DNA from: Methanobacteriota archaeon
GTDB lineage: Archaea; Halobacteriota; Bog-38; Methanoflorentales; Methanoflorentaceae
DNA length: 8,005 nucleotides
Assembly: GCA_003170935.1 (NCBI GenBank)
Contig: PMYA01000150.1
Location: 1-8,005 of the forward strand
Direction of reading: 5' to 3'
The translations under genes were made by a program, and so were the position numbers. The notes beneath the pieces were generated by a model, which ran no database searches, was not told the DNA's origin, and was given only the letters and a program-made list of their open reading frames with translations. Each line of letters begins with the position of its first letter. Positions within the stretch are counted from its first letter, which is position 1. Below are positions 1-6,268 of this stretch, in pieces.

Positions 1-24
1 AGACATGGGGTGTGTTTAAAATCA

Positions 25-43
25 TTCCAAAGGAAATCATGGT
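25..43 (+). repeat. Degenerate second copy of the ORB-flank sequence
   Basis: Bases 25-43 (TTCCAAAGGAAATCATGGT) match bases 243-261 (TTCCACAGGAAATTATGGT) at 17 of 19 positions. The second copy overlaps the left-pointing mini-ORB, so the first may be a diverged initiator site on the far side of the AT-rich stretch. The GTGGAAAC core is altered to TTGGAA on the minus strand, so binding is uncertain. Confidence 0.4.
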
Positions 44-220
44 ATGCTATATCAGAGGATCATAAACAAGTTTCATAATTAGAAGATTTCTGGGATCCTT
101 ACAAATCAATCTATTTTTTATATCTAAAATTGTAAAAGAAGACCAAAATAACGTTATTCAAAATCGACCAACGCAAGTGATGAGATAACTTTAAGGCGAA
201 ATCAGTTAAGCAATATGATG

Positions 221-255
221 TTACAGTGGAAACATAAGTTGTTTCCACAGGAAAT
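221..255. repeat. Inverted pair of mini-ORB Orc1-binding repeats
   Basis: TTACAGTGGAAAC (221-233, + strand) faces GTTTCCACAGGAAAT (241-255, which is ATTTCCTGTGGAAAC on the minus strand). The 8-base cores GTGGAAAC and GTTTCCAC are perfect inverted copies separated by 7 bases. The core matches the archaeal ORB consensus around TCCAGTGGAAAC. The tight head-to-head pair would place two initiator molecules on one dyad. Confidence 0.75.
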
Positions 256-296
256 TATGGTTAAACTGCATTGGAAATGAAAGTCTAAAGATCACA

Positions 297-311
297 AAGT
301 TTATTTACTTA
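297..311 (+). promoter_or_regulatory. Possible TATA element of orc1/cdc6
   Basis: The A/T-rich stretch AAGTTTATTTACTTA is the best TATA-like element between the ORB repeats and the gene. A start site about 25 bases downstream (near 330-335) would leave a leader of roughly 95 bases. It abuts the third ORB repeat at 313-320. Archaeal promoters are loosely defined, so this is tentative. Confidence 0.3.
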
Positions 312-327
312 CGTTTCCACTTTACGG
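309..327 (-). repeat. Third mini-ORB Orc1-binding repeat
   Basis: GTTTCCAC at 313-320 gives CCGTAAAGTGGAAACGT on the minus strand, sharing the GTGGAAAC core with the inverted pair about 70 bases upstream. It borders a possible TATA element of the initiator gene, so initiator binding here could also repress its own promoter; that last point is inference. Confidence 0.65.
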
Positions 328-379
328 TAAGCGCGCGGATAGCCCTGTGTAATCAGTTATCTTTTGTTAAGAAATCAGC

Positions 380-421
380 GCCTCCAGCAAGCATTCGTGC
401 TCTTTGTATGAAATCGGAGGC
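380..421 (+). promoter_or_regulatory. Possible hairpin masking the orc1/cdc6 ribosome binding site
   Basis: GCCTCC at 380-385 is fully complementary to GGAGGC at 416-421, which contains the Shine-Dalgarno GGAGG (416-420) placed 7 bases before the TTG start at 428. Between the two arms lies a small AGCA-TTCG-TGCT stem-loop (390-401). If the transcript begins upstream of 380, the six strong pairs would hide the ribosome binding site and lower initiator translation. The complementarity is seen directly; the regulatory role is inferred. Confidence 0.4.
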
Positions 422-427
422 AAAGAA

Positions 428-1657
428 TTGGAAGGACTCTTTGACAATCTTTTAGAAAGCAAACCTGTTTTCAAAGACAAAGAAGTACTAAGACCATCCT
501 ATACGCCTAGTTATCTGCCGCATAGGCGCGATCAACTCAATGCAATTGCTGTAATTCTTGTTGTCGCACTTAGAGGCGAGACCCCCTCTAATATCCTTAT
601 ATATGGTAAAACCGGCACGGGGAAAACTGCTTGTGCGAAATATGTGGGAAGAGAACTCACCGAAGTTGGCGCATCGAGAGGGGCTCCATGCAACGTGGCT
701 TACATAAATTGCGAAGTAGTTGATACTCAATACCGCGTTCTTGCATATTTAGCACGTCAATTTGATAAGGATGTGCCGATGACGGGTTGGCCTACCGACC
801 AGGTCTATTCACAATTTATTGAAGCACTCGACGCTCAAAGTGGAAGCGTAATAATCATACTTGACGAGCTCGACAAGCTGGTCCGAAAAAGTGGCGACGA
901 TGTGCTTTACAATTTATCTCGAATAAACTCGGAGCTTACTAACACGCGGGTAAGTTTAATTGGTATCTCCAACGACCTGAAGTTTACCGAGTTTCTTGAC
1001 CCGAGAGTGAGGAGCTCACTTGCTGAAGAAGAGCTCATATTTCCACCATACGATGCGAATCAACTCCGGGACATCCTCGAAGAACGAGCGCGTTTGGCAT
1101 TTAAAGACCACGCGCTAAATTCAGAAGTTATTCCTTTATGCGCTGCATTGGCCGCTCAGGAGCACGGAGACGCCCGGCGTGCACTTGATTTGTTACGGGT
1201 GTCAGGAGAATTCGCTGAGCGTGTAAACGCTGACAGCGTTAAGGAGGAGCACGTTCGAACTGCTCAGATGAGAATAGAACTCAATCGGGTTGCAGAAGTT
1301 ATACGAACACTTCCCACGCAAGCAAAGTTAGTGCTTTACAGCATAATTACGCTTCAGCAAAACGGAGCGCGGAGTTCCACGACCGGTGAAGTAAATAGAG
1401 TTTACGAGACACTTTGCAGACAAATAGAGCTTGATGTGTTAACAAAAAGGAGAATTACTGACCTCATAATGGAGCTGGATTTGCTGGGCATAATCAACTC
1501 CAAAGTTGTTAGCAAAGGCCGATATGGCAGGACCAAAGAGATATCATTAGCTGTTCCTTTAGATGAGACGTTCAGGGTTTTACTTGAGGACTACCGTCTA
1601 GAAGCTTTAGACGGGACGCGATTTGCGCGGCGATCGGTCAAAGAAAGCTTGTTTTAG
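428..1657 (+). CDS. cdc6: Orc1/Cdc6-type DNA replication initiator protein
   Basis: This is an AAA+ ATPase that binds ORB repeats, opens the archaeal origin and helps load the MCM helicase. From the TTG at 428 it has 409 residues, typical for the family. Visible motifs are the N-terminal MEGLFDNLL and RPSYTPSYLPHR segment, Walker A GKTGTGKT (about 60-67), Walker B ILDELDK (about 144-150), sensor 1 with N182 in IGISND, DPRVRSSL (about 191-198) with possible arginine-finger residues, and sensor 2 GDARRALDLLR (about 247-257). A C-terminal winged helix (about 295-385) carries the basic wing GRYGRTKE. The longer frame begins with TTG at 404, but GGAGG lies 7 bases before the TTG at 428 and the family N-terminus begins there. 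ORB repeats lie directly upstream. Both Walker motifs look intact, so the protein should be active. The family assignment is firm; which Orc1 paralogue it is cannot be told. Confidence 0.96.
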   Translation: MEGLFDNLLESKPVFKDKEVLRPSYTPSYLPHRRDQLNAIAVILVVALRGETPSNILIYGKTGTGKTACAKYVGRELTEVGASRGAPCNVAYINCEVVDTQYRVLAYLARQFDKDVPMTGWPTDQVYSQFIEALDAQSGSVIIILDELDKLVRKSGDDVLYNLSRINSELTNTRVSLIGISNDLKFTEFLDPRVRSSLAEEELIFPPYDANQLRDILEERARLAFKDHALNSEVIPLCAALAAQEHGDARRALDLLRVSGEFAERVNADSVKEEHVRTAQMRIELNRVAEVIRTLPTQAKLVLYSIITLQQNGARSSTTGEVNRVYETLCRQIELDVLTKRRITDLIMELDLLGIINSKVVSKGRYGRTKEISLAVPLDETFRVLLEDYRLEALDGTRFARRSVKESLF

Positions 1658-1867
1658 AGTTATCGGACGATCGGCGCTAGGACTATTGATACATACGGTG
1701 CCACTTTGGCTGACACCAACAAATAGAACGCGACGTTGTCTACATTTCTACGAGCACACCCAATTAACCACAACGCTTTAAAAGCTGAACTTGATATGAC
1801 AATACTAGCGCCGACTCACTAGTGGTTCAAAGATTGCCTTTCTTTGCTGCTTCACGATATGATTTAC
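1658..1867. other. Intergenic region bounded by a 10-bp inverted repeat
   Basis: No gene is apparent in these 210 bases. TCGGCGCTAG (1671-1680) and its exact reverse complement CTAGCGCCGA (1805-1814) frame 124 bases in the middle. Inside lies an imperfect stem GGTGCCA/TGG..CACC at 1697-1717. The region must hold the end of the cdc6 transcript and the promoter of the aminotransferase operon. No T-rich terminator following a stable stem is evident. Confidence 0.4.
1776..1784 (+). promoter_or_regulatory. Candidate TATA box of the aminotransferase-tmk operon
   Basis: CTTTAAAAG resembles an archaeal TATA box. A start about 25 bases further would fall near 1805-1810, giving a leader of about 60 bases before the ATG at 1868. 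The predicted start lies on the right arm of the 10-bp inverted repeat (1805-1814). No mapping data, so tentative. Confidence 0.4.
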
Positions 1868-2971
1868 ATGAGCGATTTTAACAGTGAAAATCAACTTTTT
1901 CAAAAGATTTACGACAATGATTCGATGGTCTGGATGGGTCAAAATACCACCCATTTTCCTACGCCAGAAGCGATCAAGCAGGCCATGGTGACTGCGATAA
2001 ATAAAGAGGAGTACCATAAATACGCCCCACCGTGTGGGTTTGAAGAGTTGCGGACGTTAATTCGCCAAGATTTGAGTTTAAGCGCGGATCACAACGTGCA
2101 CGTGACCGAGGGCGGTACTGAATCCTTATATCAAGTAACACGTAGCCTGTTGCATCCTGGTGACGTTATGATCTCGACCGATCCAGGTTATTACGTTATC
2201 CATCGGTTTGCTGAGCTGTGCGGAGCTCAAGTTCTTGACTTACCGATTTACTCGGCAGACAATGCGTATAAACTAACGCCGAATATGGTCAATGAGGCGA
2301 TAAACGAGCGAACGAACATGCTGGCACTTGTTGATCCGCTGAACCCACTAGGAACCACATATTCTGCCGAAGAGGTCAAAGCTTTTTGTGAAATCGCACA
2401 AGACGCTGGCATTTACTTGTTGAATGATATTACCTATCACGACTTGACACCACACCACACACTCGCCGCCAATTTTTATCCTGAAGGTACCGTCACCATC
2501 TACAGTTTCTCTAAGAACTGTGGTTTGGCTGGGCTGCGGTTAGGCGCACACATTGCCACTAGCGAGCTCATACAGGAAATGGCCCGTTATAAGATAAACG
2601 ATCTCGGATCATCTGTTGTCAGTCAAGTCGCAGGCATTGCAGCACTTAAGACAAAACACGAGTGGCTTCCGGAAGTTATCCAAGCTATCAAAGCAAATCA
2701 GATCATCATAAAAGACGCTGTAGCTAAAATTAACGGCGTGTTTCTCCCAGTGTACCCCTCTAACGCAAATATGTTCGTTATCGACATATCGGGGTCCGGA
2801 AAGACGTCTGAGGGTGTCGTGGGTGAAATGCTGAAACGAGGATTTTTTATTAGGGCAGCTTCGTATACGACTAGAAGGTACGTCGATAGGTACGTCCGCA
2901 CAAGTTTCGCTGTACCCAAGCCACAAGTCGAGCAATTTGCTATTGAGTTTCCGAAAGTTTTTGAGTCATGA
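1868..2971 (+). CDS. PLP-dependent class I/II aminotransferase
   Basis: This is a fold-type I pyridoxal-phosphate enzyme, probably an aminotransferase. With the ATG at 1868 it has 367 residues, normal for the class. Key elements are the phosphate-side EGGTESLYQV (81-90), aromatic stacking in DPGYYV (105-110), DPLNPLG (156-162) with the cofactor-contacting Asn159, Asp187 and Tyr190 in NDITYHD, the Schiff-base Lys216 in YSFSKNCGLAGLRLG, and Arg344 in YVRTSFAVP, placed like the substrate carboxylate arginine. The amino acid it acts on cannot be read from sequence. In-frame TTG (1844) and ATG (1859) codons lie upstream; none of the starts has a clear Shine-Dalgarno, and 1868 fits the family N-terminus best. 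Its stop overlaps the tmk start by ATGA, so the two are translationally coupled. No signal or membrane segment is seen. Confidence 0.9.
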   Translation: MSDFNSENQLFQKIYDNDSMVWMGQNTTHFPTPEAIKQAMVTAINKEEYHKYAPPCGFEELRTLIRQDLSLSADHNVHVTEGGTESLYQVTRSLLHPGDVMISTDPGYYVIHRFAELCGAQVLDLPIYSADNAYKLTPNMVNEAINERTNMLALVDPLNPLGTTYSAEEVKAFCEIAQDAGIYLLNDITYHDLTPHHTLAANFYPEGTVTIYSFSKNCGLAGLRLGAHIATSELIQEMARYKINDLGSSVVSQVAGIAALKTKHEWLPEVIQAIKANQIIIKDAVAKINGVFLPVYPSNANMFVIDISGSGKTSEGVVGEMLKRGFFIRAASYTTRRYVDRYVRTSFAVPKPQVEQFAIEFPKVFES

Positions 2972-3612
2972 AGCATCGTCTACAGCGCGGGATTCTCATC
3001 GCTATAGAGGGGATTGATGGGGTCGGCAAGACGACACAATCAGTGCGATTAGTTGACAGACTTAAAGCCCTAGGATTCGATGCTATCCGCTTTTTCGAGC
3101 CAACTAATGAATCCCCGGAGGCAAAACTGATACATCAAAAGCTTCAGCAGAGCATCTCGAGAACTAGCGATGAACTTACTGACATGTTCTTAGCTGATAG
3201 ACGATACGACGTTGAGAAGTACATAGCTCCTGCGCTATCAGAAAAGAAGATCGTTGTAATGGACCGATATTTCTTGTCAACCGCTGCATATCAGGCAGAC
3301 AGCAGGCCGTGGCAGGACATATTAGAGGCGAATCGAGAGTTCGCGCCGGAGCCCGATGTCAGTTTCATTATCAACTGGCCTGCGGAATTGGCGCTTGAGC
3401 TTGTCAAAAAGCGGGACAACGGGCTAAGCGCTTTCGAGAACGAGGTGGCCCTCATCACAATAAGGGGTCGGTATCTAGAGATCGCACGACAGGATTTTGG
3501 AAACTACGTCGTTATCGAAAAGATAGCTGATGAGGAAGATGTTTGCGACGAGATATTAGACGCATTTCTAAAGTATCTCCACGAGCACGAGCTAGTGGCG
3601 TACGATGTTTGA
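2968..3612 (+). CDS. tmk: Thymidylate kinase (dTMP kinase)
   Basis: It phosphorylates dTMP to dTDP with ATP, the step needed for dTTP in DNA synthesis. The 214 residues match the family length. Visible motifs are the P-loop GIDGVGKTT (15-23), EPT (44-46) in the dTMP-binding loop, the LADRR helix (75-79), DRY (99-101) with STAAYQ (104-109) for base and sugar contacts, and a lid-like segment VKKRDNGLSAFE (146-157). The last strand, usually PDLTIYLDV, reads PDVSFIINW here, with Asn replacing the customary Asp. The ATG overlaps the aminotransferase stop by four bases and has no strong Shine-Dalgarno, so translation likely depends on coupling. A related nucleoside monophosphate kinase is possible but less likely given DRY plus AYQ. 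It lies near the initiator gene, consistent with a replication-linked role. Confidence 0.92.
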   Translation: MKHRLQRGILIAIEGIDGVGKTTQSVRLVDRLKALGFDAIRFFEPTNESPEAKLIHQKLQQSISRTSDELTDMFLADRRYDVEKYIAPALSEKKIVVMDRYFLSTAAYQADSRPWQDILEANREFAPEPDVSFIINWPAELALELVKKRDNGLSAFENEVALITIRGRYLEIARQDFGNYVVIEKIADEEDVCDEILDAFLKYLHEHELVAYDV

Positions 3613-3614
3613 AT

Positions 3615-3643
3615 CCCCTTTTTGCGCGTCGCGCGAAAACCCT
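3615..3643. terminator. Symmetric stem-loop between convergent transcription units
   Basis: TTTTTGCGCG (3619-3628) pairs with CGCGCGAAAA (3630-3639) with one G-T wobble; the innermost pairs open to form a small loop. The element starts 3 bases after the tmk stop and carries T-runs on both strands, so it could end transcription from both sides. Archaeal termination mainly uses T-tracts, so the stem may act instead as an RNA 3' end stabiliser. Confidence 0.5.
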
Positions 3644-3697
3644 CCCATTTGTCTCACCAGCAACCGCGATTAATGTCGCTTATTCTTCTACTGCTTA

Positions 3698-4630
3698 TTA
3701 ATCAACAATAGCGCTAAGCAGATCCCTTTCAGTTATTATACCAGTAAGGGCCCCATCGACTATGACCGGGAGCACGTTAACTTCGCGCGCGATCATTAAC
3801 TCAGCAGCTTCGCCTAGATCCAAATCTGGTTCGACATTGATTGGCACCTCTCGTGCTATGGCCTTAATCGGCACGCCGAGCGCCTCGTGCATGTCACCAG
3901 TAACGAGCTTCTCAAAGACCTCGCCGCTTCCAAGATAATTCACTATGTCTGATGTAGTCACGACTCCTATCATTACTCCTTCATGAACGATAGGGAGCCG
4001 ACGAAAATCGTTTAAAATCATCACTCGTGCGGCATCTTCGACCCTTGTGTCTGGTCGTACACTGACAACGTCGTGACTCATAAAATCGGCAACTTTCTTT
4101 CCCGTTATAATATTGGCGACAAGGCTAATGAAATCACGTTCGGACACGATCCCTATTACCCTGTTCTCGTCATTGACGATGGGGAAACCGCTCACGTTTC
4201 CCTTTAACATCATTTGGATGACTTCGTTGATAGAATCTCCTTCGTGGAGGGTGATAACGTCCTCCTCCATTATTGAGCTAATCTCTTCGTTTATCGCCGA
4301 TAACAAGTTCCCTCTGTGCTTATTTTCGATTATCTGGGCCTTTTCGCCACCGCCGAGAAAATTTACCACATCCATAACGGTGACTACCCCCATAAGCCTG
4401 TTTGTTCCAGGATCACTCACAGGTAATCGCCGAAATCTGTACTTGACCATCGTTTTTACTGCGCCCATGATGGTCATCGTGGGGGGTATTTGGACGACAT
4501 CTCGCTTTGCTACCATCATAATGTCGCCGTCGTGCTGGGACAACTTGCTTTTGAAGTTGAGACTTCCACGGTCCGATTTGCCGCTAAAGTCACTTTGTGC
4601 TCTCTTCTGCCGTTTGTTTCCTCGTAGCAT
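3698..4630 (-). CDS. Four-CBS-domain protein with basic N-terminal tail
   Basis: A soluble 310-residue protein made of four CBS domains (about 38-92, 118-171, 182-234 and 258-309), forming two Bateman modules that in this family usually bind adenosine compounds such as AMP, ATP or S-adenosylmethionine. Each domain ends with a G-x-[VI]-[TS]-x-x-D type ribose-site motif: VTVMD, VSERD, VTTSD and ITERD, so all four sites look usable. The first 35 residues are extra and basic (nine Lys/Arg in the first 30) and could touch nucleic acid or a partner; that is inference. The segment RDVVQIPPTMTIMGAVKTM followed by FRRLPV and GTNRL recalls a methanogen family. It is the last gene of the CBS operon, 17 bases after its neighbour, with a weak Shine-Dalgarno (AGG). 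No enzymatic domain is attached, so the target is unknown. Confidence 0.88.
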   Translation of the reverse strand: MLRGNKRQKRAQSDFSGKSDRGSLNFKSKLSQHDGDIMMVAKRDVVQIPPTMTIMGAVKTMVKYRFRRLPVSDPGTNRLMGVVTVMDVVNFLGGGEKAQIIENKHRGNLLSAINEEISSIMEEDVITLHEGDSINEVIQMMLKGNVSGFPIVNDENRVIGIVSERDFISLVANIITGKKVADFMSHDVVSVRPDTRVEDAARVMILNDFRRLPIVHEGVMIGVVTTSDIVNYLGSGEVFEKLVTGDMHEALGVPIKAIAREVPINVEPDLDLGEAAELMIAREVNVLPVIVDGALTGIITERDLLSAIVD

Positions 4631-4647
4631 CGTAACGCCTACAGCTA

Positions 4648-5403
4648 TTAAATTATGGCTCGCACTAGATCTTGTCGATCCACGATACCAATCAGCTTCG
4701 TATCTTCAACCACCGGCAGTCGTCCAATCGCGTACTGCTTCATAAGATTCGCAGCTTCCCAAATGGACGAGTCCGACTCGACGGTAATAACGGGAGTTCT
4801 CATGACCTTTTCTACGGTTGTCGAATAAATTGTACGACCGCCTCTCTCAGCCTCACGCTCAAGCCTGATATGGCCTGCTTTAAGAATATCTTGCAGTGTA
4901 ATAATCCCGATGAGGCGTCTCTTCTTCACCACCGGGTATCCTGAAAACCCGTACTGTGCCATATTAAGCCACACCTTCGATACGGGGTCAGTTGCATCAC
5001 AAGCCTGAACAGCCCTTGTCATCACTGTATCAATAGTGATCTTCTTGTCGAAACTCAACGCGTTCAATAAGAGTGCTGAGTCAATTACCCCGATAATTGT
5101 GGCATCCTCTTGCGATTTCACTACAGGAACGTCGAACCCTGTCGTCGCAAATATTTTTGCAGCGTCAAGCGGAGCAGAGTCAGCCGTGGCGAGACCGGTC
5201 TCCCGAACGAAACCAATAACTGTGACATCAGATTTCGTTGAAGTCACTTTGATGACGTCGGTCAGGGTCACTATCCCCTTTACTCGATTTTGACTGTCAA
5301 CGACAGGCAGGCTTCGATGACCATCTCGCATAAGTTGGCGGACGTGAGTGATGTATGCGTCTTCACGAACCGTGACGGGGGGCGACATTAGCTGAAGCGT
5401 CAT
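4648..5403 (-). CDS. Four-CBS-domain protein, middle gene of operon
   Basis: A 251-residue protein built almost wholly of four CBS domains (about 2-53, 62-115, 125-175 and 197-250). Domains 1 and 3 keep ribose-site motifs VTLTD and ITLQD. Domain 2 reads GVIDSALL without the final Asp, and domain 4 reads VDRQD with Asp in place of Ser/Thr, so these two sites may not bind nucleotide normally. A longer frame starts with TTG at 5418, but GGGAGG lies 7 bases before the ATG at 5403, which also overlaps the upstream stop by ATGA. The upstream coding end thus holds this gene's ribosome binding site, implying coupled translation with the zinc-ribbon CBS gene. Likely a regulatory sensor acting together with its operon partners; ligand and target are unknown. 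Confidence 0.88.
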   Translation of the reverse strand: MTLQLMSPPVTVREDAYITHVRQLMRDGHRSLPVVDSQNRVKGIVTLTDVIKVTSTKSDVTVIGFVRETGLATADSAPLDAAKIFATTGFDVPVVKSQEDATIIGVIDSALLLNALSFDKKITIDTVMTRAVQACDATDPVSKVWLNMAQYGFSGYPVVKKRRLIGIITLQDILKAGHIRLEREAERGGRTIYSTTVEKVMRTPVITVESDSSIWEAANLMKQYAIGRLPVVEDTKLIGIVDRQDLVRAII

Positions 5404-6044
5404 CGAATGGCCTCCCAACAGGACTCACATACAATGTTACCATCAATTTGTTCAAGCACGTCAGAAAGTTCCCCGCAAATCTCGCAAACGCCGGATGAGG
5501 TAGATCCGCAACATCTCGGACACTTTAGGCGCCCCTCTTCTTGCCGCAAATCCTCTGAGAACTCTTCACACTGCTCGCACTCTCCCTGTGTTATGATGAC
5601 GTCTCGACGGTCGAGGACACTCTCCCTATTCATTTGTATCAAATTGTCAAGAATCTGGTTAATTTCAGAAGAGGCCTGGATAACATCCGCATCGGTTATG
5701 ATACCGACTAGCGCCCCGTTGTCGATCACGGGGAGCCGTCGTATCTTTTTCTGAGCCATCATAAGTACTGCGTCGTGGATGTCATCGCTACTTGTCGTCG
5801 TGATGAGTGGTTTTGACATAAGCTGTTCGAGCTTTATGGAACCCGGCTTTACGTTCCTGGCTATCACTTTCGCGACCATGTCACTTTCAGTGACGATGCC
5901 GATTGGCCCCTCGTCTTTAACGATTATGATGTTGCCAACTCGGTTTTCTACCATCTGCTTGCCAGCTTCTGCCGCGCTCATATCTGGAGTTGCTGTCACA
6001 ACAGTTCTTGTCATAACGTCTCTGACCGCTAACCTCGTTTCCAT
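5400..6044 (-). CDS. Two-CBS-domain protein with tandem C-terminal zinc ribbons
   Basis: A 214-residue soluble protein, first gene of the CBS operon. The N-terminal half is one Bateman module (CBS about 4-60 and 72-125) with motifs VTESD and ITDAD at the ribose sites. A helical linker (about 126-145) leads to eight paired cysteines: C156-x2-C159 with C175-x2-C178, then C187-x2-C190 with C205-x2-C208. These look like two zinc ribbons, each of about 23 residues, in tandem; an extra C179 adjoins the first. Such ribbons usually bind nucleic acid or protein, so the protein may couple adenosine-nucleotide sensing to a macromolecular target; that is inference. The ATG at 6044 follows GAGG by 8 bases. 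It overlaps the next gene by four bases. Confidence 0.9.
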   Translation of the reverse strand: METRLAVRDVMTRTVVTATPDMSAAEAGKQMVENRVGNIIIVKDEGPIGIVTESDMVAKVIARNVKPGSIKLEQLMSKPLITTTSSDDIHDAVLMMAQKKIRRLPVIDNGALVGIITDADVIQASSEINQILDNLIQMNRESVLDRRDVIITQGECEQCEEFSEDLRQEEGRLKCPRCCGSTSSGVCEICGELSDVLEQIDGNIVCESCWEAIR

Positions 6045-6097
6045 CTGTCCTTCCTCTTTAGCTCAACCCTCTGCTTATGCAGTTGGGCACCCAGTTG

Positions 6098-6108
6098 TTT
6101 TTTTAAGC
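6098..6108 (-). promoter_or_regulatory. Candidate TATA box of the CBS operon
   Basis: On the minus strand GCTTAAAAAAA lies 54-64 bases before the ATG at 6044. A start about 25 bases downstream would fall near 6075-6080, leaving a leader of roughly 30-35 bases with GAGG near its end. Confidence 0.45.
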
Positions 6109-6138
6109 TATCACGCGCAAGCAAGCCTACGAAGTCAC

Positions 6139-6164
6139 ATAACACGATATTGAACATGTGTTAT
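6139..6164. promoter_or_regulatory. Operator-like dyad upstream of the CBS promoter
   Basis: ATAACAC (6139-6145) and GTGTTAT (6158-6164) are perfect inverted copies with 12 bases between, about 31 bases upstream of the CBS TATA-like element. The size and spacing suit a dimeric winged-helix regulator. No regulator is encoded nearby. Confidence 0.35.
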
Positions 6165-6268
6165 TCTCGCGTTCCTATACTTCAAAGCTTAGGTTACTGC
6201 GTCTAGTGATATATTTTCTGGTACGCAACCGCTTGAGTCTCGTAATTTAGACAGGAGGCCAGAGTAAC

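Larger units (their letters stand above)
1..427. other. Probable replication origin region (oriC) upstream of orc1/cdc6
   Basis: No gene is visible in these 427 bases. The stretch from about 56 to 180 is strongly AT-rich, including a TTTTTTATAT run near 114-123 and a perfect 12-base palindrome AATAACGTTATT at 147-158, and could serve as the unwinding element. It is followed by three repeats with the core GTGGAAAC (226-233 on +, 241-248 and 313-320 on -), which match the core of archaeal origin recognition boxes (ORB/mini-ORB) bound by Orc1/Cdc6. The initiator gene lies immediately downstream, the usual archaeal arrangement. The long G-tract of full ORBs is not visible, so these look like mini-ORBs. 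The origin function is inferred from repeats plus gene context. Confidence 0.75.

Noticed and set aside
404..427. Longer cdc6 frame beginning at TTG 404
   Set aside because: GGAGG at 416-420 is correctly spaced for the TTG at 428, and the family N-terminus begins at MEGLFD; 404 has no ribosome binding site.
1040..1046. TTTCCAC inside cdc6 as a further ORB
   Set aside because: It lacks the leading G of the GTTTCCAC core and lies within coding sequence; likely chance.
4113..4745. 210-residue open frame on the plus strand
   Set aside because: It lies antisense to two clear CBS genes and its composition looks like a shadow translation with no recognisable domain.
5404..5418. Upstream TTG start for the middle CBS gene
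   Set aside because: The TTG overlaps the Shine-Dalgarno itself; the ATG at 5403 has GGGAGG 7 bases before it and an ATGA overlap.
5779..6153. 124-residue open frame on the plus strand
   Set aside because: It is largely antisense to the first CBS gene and runs into its promoter; hydrophobic content reflects the reverse reading of CBS codons.
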